Positions 16,166 through 32,672 of a DNA stretch of 64,000 bases are shown piece by piece; position 1 is the stretch's first letter; each line of letters starts with the position of its first letter. The notes beneath the pieces were generated by a model that made no database searches, was not told the DNA's origin, and worked only from the letters and a program-made list of their open reading frames with translations. This DNA comes from Eriocheir sinensis (lineage: Eukaryota > Arthropoda > Malacostraca > Decapoda > Varunidae). Both the position numbers and the translations under genes were made by a program. The stretch covers positions 6,793,420-6,857,419 of the forward strand of contig NC_066549.1 of assembly GCF_024679095.1 (NCBI RefSeq). The letters are read 5' to 3'.

Positions 16166-16664
16166 AATTGGATAAGCACTCCTGACCAACACGTATATGA
16201 TAATTACTTGTCGAAAAGGTGTGTAACCTGTCTAGCACCTGTGTATTATGATGACCTGTTACTGAGGTGCATTACCTGACCAACACCTGAAGAAAATGTC
16301 CCAGTCCAGCACAGGGCTCACATTACCTCTTTTAGCCTCCTTTTTTTTCTTTTCTTTTTTTTCTTTATTTGGCAACTGAATGAAATGTTGCAAAGAATAA
16401 ATAACTATTGCTGGAGCACCGTTGGAGCTAAAAAAAAAAGTATTTCATTTGTTTTGCCGGGGCCAGTAAGTTACGTTTATCTTATGTCATTGTAATTTGT
16501 ATGCAAGAAGTGGCTGCAATTATCTCCTGACAACACCCGACACGGAGAGCAAAGGAAGCCACAGATGCTCCCAGCCGCTCGTCAGGTCGCCTCGTACCAA
16601 ACCTGCGTGCTGTTGTCCGCCCTCAGCAGCTGGGTCCATCAGTGGCTGTGTCGTGTAGGCTACA

Positions 16665-16826
16665 TTTTTTTATTTTTTTTACAACAAAGGAGACAGCTCA
16701 AGGGCACACAAAAAAGGATGCAATAATAAAAAAAAAGCCCGCTACTCGCTGCTCCTAAAAAAATAATCAAAAGAGGTGGCCGAAAGAGAGGTCAATTCCG
16801 GGAGGAGAAGATGTGTCCTGATACAT
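16665..16826 (-). mobile_element. Jockey-like 3' tail, truncated copy
   Basis: The minus strand reads GTATCAGGACACATCTTCTC then CTCCCGGAATTGACCTCTCT, matching the codons and stop at 30484-30516, then CGGCCACCTCTT, GGAGCAGCGAGTAGCGGGCT, the T-rich stretch, GCCCTTGAGCTGTCTCCTTT and GTTGTAAAA. Confidence 0.65.
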
Positions 16827-17045
16827 ACATACAAGGCCGTACAAGCCCTTCCCTCGGCGGCACTACTTACTGTTGTTTATACCATCCATCAGTCTGCCTG
16901 ACGTGTCGAGCTGAATGAAACCGATATTTAGCTTCCTGCTCATGAAAACTACGCCTCGAGAAAAAGCATAAATTTTGCAATGCCATGTTGAGAAGACTAG
17001 CTTGTCACCGCTGTATGTGCATGAGGTCTGACGAAGATCTTGTAC

Positions 17046-17046
17046 T

Positions 17047-17105
<59 letters not shown>
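17046..17105 (+). repeat. (CA)n microsatellite beside the tRNA-Val-like SINE
   Basis: About 30 CA repeats, immediately upstream of the SINE head. Confidence 0.96.
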
Positions 17106-17111
<6 letters not shown>

Positions 17112-17116
17112 ACACC

Positions 17117-17425
17117 GCAGTGCAATGATAATCTCGCTCGCCTCACAACCGAGAGGTCCCGGGTTCGATTACAAGGCAGAGTGGAGACAAATGGGCAGTC
17201 TCCTTCATTCCGTGTCCCCTGTCCACCCAGCAGTGATTAAGCACCGGGTGTCAGTTGGGGGTTGTGTCTCGCCTCCCGGGTGTGTGTGGGCGTGAGGTTA
17301 CAGCCGTGCCCAGAGATCCGTCAATTGTGAGTTCCATGCGGATTCGGGAGGGGACTGGCTGGCGATTACGTCTTTCGCGTGTTCAGACCATGGTGAATTA
17401 CACACATCATTATCATCATCATCAG
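17117..17425 (+). mobile_element. tRNA-Val-like SINE
   Basis: The head CGCAGTGCAATGATAATCTC, GCTCGCCTCACAACCGAGAG, GTCCCGGGTTCGATTAC resembles tRNA-Val(CAC): anticodon stem CTCG/CGAG around CTCACAA, and B box GGTTCGATTAC. The acceptor stem is absent, so it is not a functional tRNA. The body has GGAGACAAATGGGCAGTCTC and GGGTTGTGTCTCGCCTCCCG; the 3' end is a short (TCA)n tail near 17405-17425. It follows a (CA)n tract. Confidence 0.6.
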
Positions 17426-17489
17426 TATCAGCAGCCACGCAGTACGGCACAGGGTATAACGAAATAGTGACCTTATTATTTCGTTCAGT

Positions 17490-17495
17490 TTTATT
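17490..17495 (-). terminator. Possible distal poly(A) signal for the minus-strand cuticle gene
   Basis: AATAAA on the minus strand, about 1.04 kb after the stop at 18537. No nearer canonical signal was seen in 17640-18536, but the distance is long and (GA)n lies between. Weak assignment. Confidence 0.2.
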
Positions 17496-17562
17496 ACGAA
17501 ACTACAACACAAACTACTTCACAAAAATAATTTAAATACTTTCATGGGACGGATTTCTAAGC

Positions 17563-17564
<2 letters not shown>

Positions 17565-17638
<74 letters not shown>
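17565..17638 (+). repeat. (GA)n microsatellite
   Basis: About 37 GA repeats downstream of the minus-strand cuticle gene. Confidence 0.96.
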
Positions 17639-17641
<3 letters not shown>

Positions 17642-17764
17642 TAAGTATCACCAAACAAGGCTTCACCGGGATTAAGGAGACTCAAAACAGCAAGTAAATC
17701 TTCTTAATGTTTCTCTCCTCCTTGGTTCTTCTTCCCCCGGCGAGGGTTAGGCGTGCAAGGGCAG

Positions 17765-18500
17765 GGTTACGCGGAGGAGGAGGAGGACGAGGAGGAGGAG
17801 GAGGAGGAGGAGGAGGGAAATGATAGGAGTAGAAACGCCTCGGGGGAGAAAGGAGGGTGAGGAGCTGGTGATGGTTGGAAGGATCTTGGGAAGGACGAGG
17901 AGAGAGAGGCGAAGGACGGGGAAAGGATGCCGACGGGAGGAGGTGAAGAGGAGGAGGAAGAGAATGATAAAGTGAAAGAATGAATGAAAGAAGGAAGGAT
18001 GAAGTGGAGGGTGAGGAGATGAACAAGCAGAGAAAAAGGCGAAAAAGTGATAAAGGTTGAGAAGAAGAAAACTAAAATGAAAGAATGAATGAAAGAAGGA
18101 TGAAAGGTAAGGAGATGAATGAGTACAGAGAATGGCGAGGAAAGGATGGAGTTAGAGAAGAAGGAGGAGGAGGAAGAAGAGTCAAAATCTAAGAAGAAAG
18201 GAAGGAGGAGGGCAAGAAGGCAATAATGAAAGAGGGAAGGAAGGAAAGTGGGTGATAATATAGAGAGAGGAGAGAGAGAAGAGACAAGAAGGGAAGGGCG
18301 AAGGGAAGAGAAGGGCAAGAAGGCAATAACGAAAGAAGAGAAGGAAGGAAATTGGGTGATAATATATAGATAGAGGAGAGAGAGAGAGGGGGACAAGAAG
18401 GGAAGAGGAGGGCGAGAAGGCAATGATGAAAGAGGGAAGGAAGGAAAGTGGAAGAGAGAGGAGGACAAGAGGAGGAGGGCGAAGGGAAGAGGCAAGGACG
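17765..18500 (+). repeat. Purine-rich stretch with a 90-100 bp near-repeat
   Basis: GGGCGAGAAGGCAATGATGA, AAGAGGGAAGGAAGGAAAGT, GGGTGATAATATAGAGAGAG and GACAAGAAGGGAAG recur near 18210, 18310 and 18415. It would be the 3' flank or UTR of the minus-strand cuticle gene. Confidence 0.65.
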
Positions 18501-18536
18501 AAGCGGAGGTTACGTCGAGGGCGGGGTGGGGGTTGG

Positions 18537-23461
<4,925 letters not shown>

Positions 23462-23512
23462 GGTTGAGAGAGAGTTGGACGAAGACTAACTCACCATACC
23501 CTCCCTTGCCCT

Positions 23513-23520
23513 CTCTTATA
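23513..23520 (-). promoter_or_regulatory. TATA box of the minus-strand cuticle gene
   Basis: On the minus strand the sequence reads GGGTATAAGAG; TATAAGAG occupies 23520-23513. It starts 59 bp before the ATG at 23461, nearly the spacing in the paralogue (62 bp), which supports both starts. A TTAGTC about 30 bp downstream could be the initiator. Confidence 0.7.
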
Positions 23521-24109
23521 CCCTAACCCTGGCCTTCCCTCCTCTCCTTCCTTCCTTCCTTCCCTCCCCCCCCCACGCCCCCCTCGTCTCCTTCAACCAC
23601 TTTATCCTTCCTTCGTCCCTCCTTCCTGCCCTACCCCCCCCCCCCCCCCCCTTCCTCGTCTCTCCCTTCCCTCCCTCTTTCTCTCCATCCGACTTTGCTT
23701 GACTTCTTTTCTCTCCTCCTTCTCCTCCTCGCCCTTTGTTCAGCCGCTCCCTATTTTTTTTTCTCTCTCCTTTTCTCTCTTTTTTTCTTATTTTAGTTTC
23801 ATTATTTCCATTATTCTCATCTTCGTCCTTCTTTTTTTTATTTATCTTGATCATCTTTGTTTTTCTTTTATTTTTTTTTCTTCTTTTCTCTCCATAAGTT
23901 TTGTTTCACTTCTTTTCATCCTCGTCATTCACTTTTTTTTCTCTACCTCTGATCATTTTTTCTGCTTTCTTTATTTTTTTTTATCCATTCCTTCCTTTAT
24001 TTCTTCCTTTCTTCCTTCTTCCCTTCCTTCTCTGTGGACTTCTTTCCTTTTCCTTCCTTTTCTTTCATCCTTCATTCATTCATTCCATCCTTCGTTGCTT
24101 TCCTTCCTT

Positions 24110-24525
24110 TTTCCTTCGTTCCTTTCCTTCCCTCCTTCCTTCCTTCCGTCCATTTTTCCGTCCTTTCCTTCCTTCCTTCCGTCCTTTCCTTCCCTCCTTC
24201 CTCCCTACCTTCCTTCCTTCCGTCCATTTTTCTGTCCTTTCCTTCCTTCCTTCCGTCCTTTCCTTCCCTCCTTCCTCCCTCCCTTCCTTCCTTCCGTCCA
24301 TTTTTCTGTCCTTTCCTTCCTTCCGTCCTTTCCTTCCTTCCTTCCTCCCTACCTTCCGTCCTTCCGTCCATTTTTCTGTCCTTTCCTTCCTTCCTTCCGT
24401 CCTTTCCTTCCTTCCTTCCTCCCTACCTTCCTTCCTTCCGTCCTTTCCTTCCCTCCTTCCTCCCTACCTTCCTTCCTTTCGTCCATTTTTCTGCCCTTTC
24501 TTTCCTTCCTTCCTTCCTTCCTTCC
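24110..24525 (+). repeat. (CCTT)-based complex tandem repeat
   Basis: CCTTCCGTCCATTTTTCTGT, CCTTTCCTTCCTTCCTTCCG, TCCTTTCCTTCCCTCCTTCC and CTCCCTACCTTCC recur irregularly every 60-100 bp. Confidence 0.8.
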
Positions 24526-24804
24526 TTATTTCATGCCTCTCTTCCTATCAGTATAACTCACTCTTCCTCCTCTTCCCTCCTCTTCTCTCCTCCTCCCCTC
24601 TCCTTCCCTTCACCCTCTATTCACTTATTCCATACATCATTATTTATCTCTTTTTGCCCATCATCTTTCTCTTCCTCCTCCTCCTCCTCCCTTTCCCTCT
24701 CGCTCTCGCTCTCTCTCTGTCTCTCTTCGTTCTTTTACCTTGAATCCCTATCTCTTTACGTGTATATTTTGTGTTGGAAGGTCAATCCGCCTATCATTAG
24801 AGGT

Positions 24805-25255
<451 letters not shown>

Positions 25256-25498
25256 CCCCCCCTCCACCCCCTCCACCCCCCAAAGCGAGCAATCCACCCC
25301 CAAGCGTGCGTGAACGGAATTTATGGCAGTGATTCGGCGGAAAAGCGAGACATAAAAAATAATAAAGAATGGAGAAAGCAATCGTGAGGGAGACAGGATT
25401 AAAACAGCATTCCAGGAAAATAGGGACAGAAGAATTAAGATGATAGTAAAGATAGTGGGGGGAGGGGGGGGCGTTGCGGGGGGGAGGATGATAGAGGT

Positions 25499-25913
<415 letters not shown>

Positions 25914-26261
25914 TTATGAAAAAAAAGCAAAAATACAGAAGAGAAAGATAAGGAGGGAAAGAGGAATGGAATGGAATGAGGATGGAAGAAAAGAAGAAAG
26001 AAAGAAGGCACAGATAAGGGTTGGGAGAGGTCATAGCGATGGTGGTGGTCATAGGTAAAAGCCAAGGGGAGGAGGAAGGTAAGACAAGAAACCAAGTATT
26101 GACGGGTTTTCCTCAATGACGCAACAGACTTTCCTCAACCTGCCCCGTCCCTCAGCCCCCCCCCCCCCTCGGCGCGTAATAACACCGTTTGTCGCAAGCA
26201 GCTGAGGACGGACAAAGGACAGGTGGGGAATGGCTACCTGTCCACATTGAAGCGCACTGCA

Positions 26262-26325
26262 GCAAAGGAAACAGCTCAGAGGCAAAAAAAATAATGAAAT
26301 AAAGACCCGATCAGAGTAAAAAAAC
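26262..26325 (-). mobile_element. Degraded Jockey-like 3' tail
   Basis: GCAGCAAAGGAAACAGCTCA, then GAGGCAAAAAAAATAATG and GACCCGATCAG. It matches the inverted tail (ACAGCAAAGGAGACAGCTCA) with several changes. Confidence 0.4.
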
Positions 26326-26479
26326 GATCAGATTGTTTATGATAGATTAAATGTAAGAGGAAAACGAAATAAAAGGAGAAAAAAAACAAAGGGAAAAAAA
26401 GCCTGCACTGAAACGGAAGGATTGTTTGAAAGATGTAAATATAATAGAAAAACGAAATGAAAAAAGGATCAAAACAAAA

Positions 26480-26890
26480 CAGAAAGTAGAAGAAAAGAAA
26501 GAAAATTTGTGGTGTTCATCTCAGAGCTACAAGTATTACAGGAAAACGAAAAGAAAATTAATCAAAACAAAGCAGAAATAGAAGAAAAGAAAGAAAAGTT
26601 ACGGTGTTCTCAGAGCTACAAGTATTACAGGAAAACGAAAAGAAAATGAATCAAAACAAAGCAAAAAATAGTAAAAAAGAAAGAAAAGTTACGATGTTCA
26701 TCTCAGAGCTTCAAGCATTACAGGAAAACGAAAAGAAAAAGAAGCAAAAAATAGTAAAAAAGAAAGAAAAGTGATTGTGTTCATCTCAGACCCACAAGTG
26801 TAACAGGATAACGAAAAAAAATGAAGCAAAACAAAGCAAAAAATAGAAATAAAGGAAGGAGAATTTATTGTGTTCATCTCGGAGCGGCAA
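26480..26890 (+). repeat. Tandem repeat, unit about 85-90 bp, about 5 copies
   Basis: GTGTTCATCTCAGAGCTACA, AGTATTACAGGAAAACGAAA, AGAAAATGAATCAAAACAAA, GCAGAAATAGAAGAAAAGAA recur; the last unit is truncated near 26880. Related A-rich sequence extends left to about 26330. Confidence 0.82.
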
Positions 26891-26977
26891 GACAGACCAC
26901 CTCGGCATCTCTCCGCTAATTGGCTAAACCACAACGAATTAGGATCTACGGGAAAGCTAATGCACCCCAGACGACCC

Positions 26978-26980
<3 letters not shown>

Positions 26981-27038
<58 letters not shown>
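26981..27038 (+). repeat. (GT)n microsatellite
   Basis: About 29 repeats; a shorter (GT)n lies at 27137-27161. Confidence 0.95.
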
Positions 27039-27039
<1 letters not shown>

Positions 27040-27040
<1 letters not shown>

Positions 27041-27115
27041 ACAGGAAAGGAAGCAGCTCAAGGGCAAAAAGGATAAAAACTAAATAGACCGCTAATCACT
27101 TCTATAAAAGAAAAT
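27040..27115 (-). mobile_element. Degraded Jockey-like 3' tail
   Basis: TTACAGGAAAGGAAGCAGCT, CAAGGGCAAAAAGGATAAAA and GACCGCTAATCACTTCTATA correspond to the inverted tail with changes. It abuts a (GT)n tract. Confidence 0.42.
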
Positions 27116-27128
27116 AGAAATGTGTGTC

Positions 27129-27163
<35 letters not shown>

Positions 27164-27524
27164 AGGTGAGGGAAGGTCGTGCATGACGTCACGCTGAGGC
27201 TGGAGGCTGCGTCTGCATAGCGTCTCCGTAACCTAACGAGTTATTTCCGTCCGTTCCCCATTCCTCTGGTCCCTCCGTGCCCCGCCGCTTGAGCTGAAGG
27301 GCGGGATGGCGGGCTAAGCTAGGTAGACAATAGGGCTTCCCGGCTGACCTTTGGAAGAGAGGGGGGTTCTCTAGCTGCGTGGGGGAGTGCATGCTTAGGG
27401 TCTGACTGGCTGGCAGGAAAGGATATACAAGGCAAGGTGGAAGTTATGTGACTGGCTGGAGGATAAGGGTGGAGGCTGCCCGGCTTGTTCCGTGAAGCGA
27501 ATGGGTTCTGTGGCTGGCCGAGGA

Positions 27525-28028
27525 AAAAAAGATTCCGAGCTTCGTGGCTGATTTTGGGTGATATGTAGGATTGTACGGCTCACACTTTCGGAAGAGAGTT
27601 CAATTTCTGTCCATGAAAAAAAAGAAAACCAAATTAATATTGTGATTCGTAAGGTTGACATTTGATCACGACTACCAACATTACCGGAAAAAAAGATACC
27701 GAGCTTCGTGGCTGATTTGGGGTGAGATGTAGGATTGTACGGCTTACACTTTCGGAAGAGAGTTCAATTTCTGTCCATGAAAACCAAGAAAACCAACCTA
27801 ATATTGTGATTCGTAAGGTTGACATTTCATTACGGCTACCAACATTACCGGGGAAAAAAATACCGACCCTCGTGGCTGATTTTGGGTGAGATGTAGGATT
27901 GTACGGCTCACTTTCGGAAGAGAGTTCAATTTCTGTCCATGAAAAATATTGTGATTCGTAAGGTTGACATTTCATCTGAGATGTAGGATTGTACGGCTCA
28001 CTTTCGGAAGAGAGTTCAATTTCTGTGG
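27525..28028 (+). repeat. Tandem repeat, unit about 165 bp, 3 copies plus a partial
   Basis: Units run GAGCTTCGTGGCTGATTTTG, GATGTAGGATTGTACGGCTC, TTTCGGAAGAGAGTTCAATT, TCTGTCCATGAAAA, TATTGTGATTCGTAAGGTTG, CCAACATTACCGG. They start near 27537, 27702 and 27870; a shortened unit starts near 27975. Confidence 0.85.
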
Positions 28029-28289
28029 CCGGGCGGCGACAAGGCGGGACTGTTTGCTGGCGGGCATGGGCTGGAGTCTAGTATGGGCCGCCTCTTCCAT
28101 GTCTGCCCCGCGGCCCGGCCCTGGCGAGGAGAGTTCAGGCGTCAGCGAAGGTAATGTTGGCTGCATGACGATCGTGGCTCCTGTTTTTATATTTTTTTAT
28201 ATATGAGCTTTTTTGTGAGCGTCGCAGGGAACCGCTGAAAGCCGTTTTAAATAAGCTCTTTTTGGCAGTTATGCTTTTCGATTTTCTTT

Positions 28290-28398
28290 CGAGGCACCGC
28301 CACAACCCAGCTCGATGCAACTTGACGTCTGTGTTGCTTCGAGCTCCCGAAGGCACCGCCACAACCCAGCTCGATGCAACTTGACGTCTGGTTGCGCC
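28290..28398 (+). repeat. 58-bp direct repeat, two copies
   Basis: GGCACCGCCACAACCCAGCT, CGATGCAACTTGACGTCTG occurs at about 28293 and 28351 and is almost exact. Confidence 0.85.
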
Positions 28399-28399
28399 A

Positions 28400-29248
28400 A
28401 GCCACCGCACGCCAGGTCACTTGTAGGGGTCGAGGTGACAGCCTTCCCTCGGGGTGAAAGGATGTAACCATTTTCTCCTGTCATAGTCACGGAAGACCGA
28501 TGCATATTTCAATAGGTTGCATCCGAGGCTCAAATACCTGAGTCTATACGGAGGGAAACAGCCTACCGCAGAGTATGTTGCAAACTTTTGTGAGCCTACC
28601 GAATTATAACCTTGTAGGCTTTCCTTAGTGATGGTGTCGTGTACTGAACATCTAAAGGAAGGAAACAAGGAAAGATGAAAGACAGGAAACATATAAAAAA
28701 AGATGACAGATTAGAAGAAATTATGAAGGTGTGGAATAAAACGAAATAAAGACACGTAAAAAGATGAACAAAGAGAAGGGGAAGGAAATAAACATAGGAA
28801 CATAAGGAATATAGGAAGGATATATACACACGACGCAGCGGAGGGAGAGGAACCTGGATTAGCATGCGTGTAATCTCCGAGATGTGACGCCATGCAAGGG
28901 GGGTGCCAGCAGGTGACGGGAAGGCATACCAGGTGAAGGTCAGACGCAGCACCCACAGGTCAAGTCATGGGGTCAGCCGCGTCCCGATCCCTGGAAGATA
29001 TCGTCCTTTGGGTCCAGTCAAGGCCAAAGCGTCCTTTTCCCTCTCGTAAACATCTTCCCCATGAGATGTAAAGGACGCCCCTATTCACTATGCGTCACTG
29101 TTTTCGTCATTCACACACACACTCGCTTCTATTGGTTCTTCTTGTTTATTTCTTGTTTCTTGTTTGTTTGTTTTATTGGTTCTTCTTGTTTCTTTTTTTC
29201 TTTTTCTTCCTCATCGTCTTTAAGAGTATGTTTGGGTTGTCTTCTAAC

Positions 29249-29250
<2 letters not shown>
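28400..29250. other. Intergenic, nothing recognised
   Basis: Mixed-composition sequence without recognisable domains or repeats; (ATT)n follows at 29257-29294. Confidence 0.45.
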
Positions 29251-29295
<45 letters not shown>

Positions 29296-29666
29296 CTGCA
29301 TTGCTCTTTCGTTCTTTTTTTTTTTTACTCTTCTTGTTTTTCTCTTTTTCTCTTTTTCTTTTTCTTCTTGTACTTCATTTACTGATTTTTGTTCTTGTTC
29401 TTTTCCTGCGTGTCACATTACCTCCGCAAGAACGTGACCCCCAACTTGAGTAACTCCGCCATCTTTCCCTCCCAGCGGACATTGTTACAACATTCGTTCG
29501 TCACATGACTTAGCAGCCGTTTCCTCGTTCTTTCCCTTAGCCTTTCCTTTTTCTCCTGCCATGGCCTTTTCCCGGCAGCCATTTCCTCATCTTTCGTGGA
29601 TCACTCGCCTCCTCTTGACCGCCACGGACCATGACTAGGAAAGGAATGTTAATATGACTCATCTCA

Positions 29667-30226
29667 TCACCAGTAGCAGCGGAGATCAAGTTTCTTAATG
29701 GTCCCCCCAAGCGAGAAAAATGAGAAAAAATCACCCCTCACACAAACCATTTCATAATATATATCAAAGCATATGTGATCAGATTATGTATCATCTATTT
29801 TGGGGGGTTTATATCATGGCACAAATTTGGCCCGTCGCTGCTACCCGGTAAAGCCACAAATTTGGCCCGTCGCTGCTACACGGTAAAGCCACAAATTTGG
29901 CCCGTCGCTGCTACACGGTAAAGCCACAAATTTGGCCCGTCGCTGCTACACGGTAAAGCCACAAATTTGGCCTGTCGCTGCTACACGGTAAAGCCACAAA
30001 TTTGGCCCGTCGCTGCTACACGGTAAAGCCACAAATTTGGCCGTCGCTGCTACACGGTAAAGCCACAAATTTGGCCCGTCGCTGCTACACGGTAAAGCCA
30101 CAAATTTGGCCCGTCGCTGCTACACGGTAAAGCCACAAATTTGGCCCGTCGCTGCTACACGGTAAAGCCACAAATTTGGCCCGTCGCTGCTACACGGTAA
30201 AGCCACAAATTTGGCCGGTCGCTTAA
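29667..30226 (+). mobile_element. MITE copy 2 with eroded ends and an expanded internal array
   Basis: The left part (29667-29818) aligns with the copy at 54653-54874 through GATCAAGTTTCTTAA, TTTCATAATATATATCAA and GGGGTTTATATCATGGCA. The start has decayed to ATCACC; the right end is a TTAA at 30223-30226 but without the full terminal sequence. Its internal 35-bp unit is present about twelve times, against two in the other copies. Confidence 0.65.
29821..30222 (+). repeat. 35-bp minisatellite, 12 units, inside the MITE
   Basis: The unit begins ACAAATTTGGCCCGTCGCTG and ends CTACACGGTAAAGCC. Unit starts are near 29821, 29856, 29891, 29926, 29961, 29996, 30031, 30065, 30100, 30135, 30170 and 30205. 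The units are nearly identical: one is 34 bp, and a few have single changes such as CCTGTC. There are no unique spacers, so it is not CRISPR. Confidence 0.92.
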
Positions 30227-30394
30227 TCGCCAGTTGACTGAGTAAAGGTCTTTTCTCACAAGCTTCGAAGTTTGTCATCTTTCTCCCACTCTCAGAGATA
30301 CACCTCTTGTCGACTACCTCAGTTATTTGAATGTGTGTTAGCGTTCTCTCTTGTATGTTTTGTTTTTTCAGTAAAGAAGGCAGCTCAAAGACAA

Positions 30395-30640
30395 ATTTCA
30401 TCCCTCACGCTGGTAACCTCTGGAACAATCTCCCTTCATCTGTATTTCCTCCTGCGTACGACTTGAACGCTTTCAAGAGGAAGGTATCAGGACACCTCTC
30501 CTCCCGTAATTGACCTCTCTTTCCGCCACCTCTTCGGATTCTTTACAGGAGCAGCAAGTAGCGGGCTTTTTTTTATTATAGTTTCCTTTTTTGTGTCCTT
30601 GTGCTGTCTCCTTTGCTGTAAAAAAAAAAAAAAATAAGAA
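30395..30640 (+). mobile_element. 3' end of a Jockey-like retrotransposon: ORF C-terminus plus 3' UTR and poly(A)
   Basis: The frame 30396-30513 ends FIPHAGNLWNNLPSSVFPPA, YDLNAFKRKVSGHLSSRN, stop, a typical Jockey-like RT C-terminus. After the stop the 3' UTR contains GGAGCAGCAAGTAGCGGGCT, a T-rich stretch, GTCCTTGTGCTGTCTCCTTT and GCTGTAAAAAAA. The same UTR recurs in short copies elsewhere in the window, so this is the informative master fragment. The 5' boundary is unclear: 30355-30390 looks like an inverted piece of another tail. Confidence 0.7.
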
Positions 30641-30895
30641 GAAGCCACGATAGTGTAAACGTTTCAATAAAGTTTACAGAGACGTTTTGAAGCATCGGCG
30701 TGGCCACAGTGCCCAAAATTTTCCACCCCCGGCAGACCAGTGTGTCTCAGAATGCATCTTCACCATACTTTATTTCAAATGAAACTGAATACGATGCGCC
30801 ATGACAGCTGTTCGAGGCGGAGATCATACAGTAAAACCAAAAACTTTATTCAGTATATTTGTAACTCAAGGCTGCAGTGTGATTAGATGGTAGAC

Positions 30896-30961
<66 letters not shown>

Positions 30962-31296
30962 GAAGTCATTTTGACCGTCCTTTACTTAAACATAAAACTG
31001 AATAGGAACCTTGAATTCCCCCGGATATGCCTTGACGAATACTCAATGTTGAGATCATAAAACAAAAATCAAAGGAAAAAAAATTATATAGTACTTTTTT
31101 TTAACTCGAGAATGCAGTGCGACAATAATGGCAGACCAAAGCATTTTAAGTTATCATCGCCGTCCTTGACTTAAAAAAATTAAAGTAGATACGATCACTT
31201 GACTCACCCGGATGCGCCTTGACAAATATTCAAGGTTGAGGTCAGAGTGTAAAAACAAAAATCTTATCCAGTCCATTTGTACCTCAAGCAGGCAGT

Positions 31297-31734
31297 GTGG
31301 CAATATGGAGACCAGAGTATTTTAAGTACGGACCGGAGACAGTAGCCGTAAAGAAAACAAATGAGAGGAAGATGGAAGTAGCTGAGATGAGGATGTTGCG
31401 ATGGATGTGTGGCGTGAGGAAGGACAGAATCAGAAATGCAAAAATCAGAGTAACAGTTAAGGTGGTGGTGTTGAAGAAGATGCAAGAGGCAAGATTGAGG
31501 TGATACGGGCATGTTTTGAGGCGAGATGGAGAAAGTGACGAGATGAGAGTACTAGAAATGGAGGTGCAGGGAAGAAGAAGGAGAGGAAGATCTAAGACGA
31601 GATGGAAGGAATGCATAGCAGCAGACATGAGAGAAAAGTACCCGAACACCGACATGACAGGCGATAGAGGAACGTGGAGGCGGCTCATCAAAAACAGCGG
31701 GGTAATAAGCTGGCGAAGAAGAAGATTATTTTAA
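31297..31734 (+). pseudogene. Reverse-transcriptase C-terminal fragment (one in-frame TGA)
   Basis: Open from 31297 to the TGA at 31501, then open in the same frame to 31734. The first codons and the last few derive from the flanking satellite. The conserved part (about 31340-31715) is the maturase-like tail following the RT thumb in many invertebrate non-LTR elements. No endonuclease, no RT catalytic motif and no 5' end are present. Confidence 0.7.
31328..31726 (+). mobile_element. 5'-truncated non-LTR retroposon with 10-bp target-site duplication
   Basis: The insertion is flanked by TATTTTAAGT at 31318-31327 and again at 31727-31736. Inside, one frame encodes the C-terminal end of a non-LTR reverse transcriptase: AEMRMLRWMCGV, KDRIRNAKI, then YGHVLRRDGE, RRRRGRSKTRWKECIAADM and GTWRRLIKNSGV. 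The frame is broken once by TGA at 31501-31503, where relatives have Trp before YGHV. The 3' end is a short (GAA)n tail. The host sequence is a satellite monomer. Dead on arrival by truncation; clade not assigned. Confidence 0.8.
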
Positions 31735-32099
31735 GTTATCATCGCCGTCCATAACTTAAAAATGAAACTGAACGTGAACTCTAAACTCCCCCGGACGTGC
31801 CTTGACAAATACCATTCAGTGTTAAGGTCACAACTTAAAACTATTATTGTCTATTTGTAAGTCAAGACTGCATTGAGACTAGATATTTTCTTTACCATCA
31901 TCTGTCGGGTGTGCCCAGGGAGGCGGCGGACCCCTGGGGGCGAGGACGTGACCTGTGTTTGTGAGTCTCAAGGTGAGGAAAGAGATTAGGGAAGTGGTGC
32001 CCTCCGCGACCTCCCGAGACTCCTAGCAAGGCGACTGTTCCTGGTATTTATTGAGTCGGTGAGGAACGTGTGTACCAGATGACTGCGAAAGAGGCGGTC

Positions 32100-32672
32100 A
32101 GAGAAAAAAGTAATTAGTAGAGAAGGAAGAAAAAGTGATTAGTAGAGAAGGAAGAAAGAAAAAGTGATTAGTAGAGAAGAAAGAAAGGAAAAGTAATTAG
32201 TAAAGGAAGAAAAAAAAGTAATTAGTCGAGAAGGAAGAAAGAAAAAGTAATTAGAGAAGAAAGAAAGAAAAAGTAATTAGTCGAGAAGGAAGAAAGAAAA
32301 AGTAATTAGAGAAGAAAGAAAGAAAAAATGATTAGTCGAGAAGGAAGAAAGAAAAAGTAATTAGAGAAGAAAGAAAGAAAAAGTAATTAGTCGAGAAGGA
32401 AGAAAGAAAAAGTAATTAGAGAAGAAAGAAAGAAAAAGTGATTAGTCGAGAAGGAAGAAAGAAAAAGTAATTAGAGAAGAAAGAAAGGAAAAGTGATTAG
32501 TCGAGAAGGAAGAAAGAAAAAGTAATTAGAGAAGAAAGAAAGAAAAAATGATTAGTCGAGAAGGAAGAAAGAAACAGTAATTAGTCGAGAAGGAAGGAAG
32601 AAAAAGTGATTAGTCGAGAAGGAAGAAAGAAAAAGTAATTAGAGAAGAAAGAAAGAAAAAATGATTAGTAGT
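32100..32672 (+). repeat. Purine-rich minisatellite, alternating two related units
   Basis: Units GTAATTAGTCGAGAAGGAAG plus AAAGAAAAA alternate with GTAATTAGAGAAGAAAGAAA plus GAAAAA, giving a higher-order period of about 57 bp from about 32220. Earlier units carry GTGATTAGTAGAGAAGG. Confidence 0.85.

Larger units (their letters stand above)
30690..31890 (+). repeat. Diverged satellite, about 4 monomers of about 190 bp, interrupted by a retroposon
   Basis: Recurring landmarks are CTTTATTCAGTATATTTGTA or similar, CTCAAGGCTGCAGTGTGA, TTTTAAGTTATCATCGCCGT, CCCCCGGATATGCCTTGACG and GAGGTCAGAGTGTAAAA. Copies begin near 30760, 30965, 31150 and 31740 and are well diverged. A (GT)n tract (30898-30960) expanded inside the first monomer, and 31328-31726 is the inserted retroposon. 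Confidence 0.7.

Noticed and set aside
29821..30222. CRISPR-like regular array (also 53410-54347)
   Set aside because: Units abut with no unique spacers, and the context is eukaryotic.
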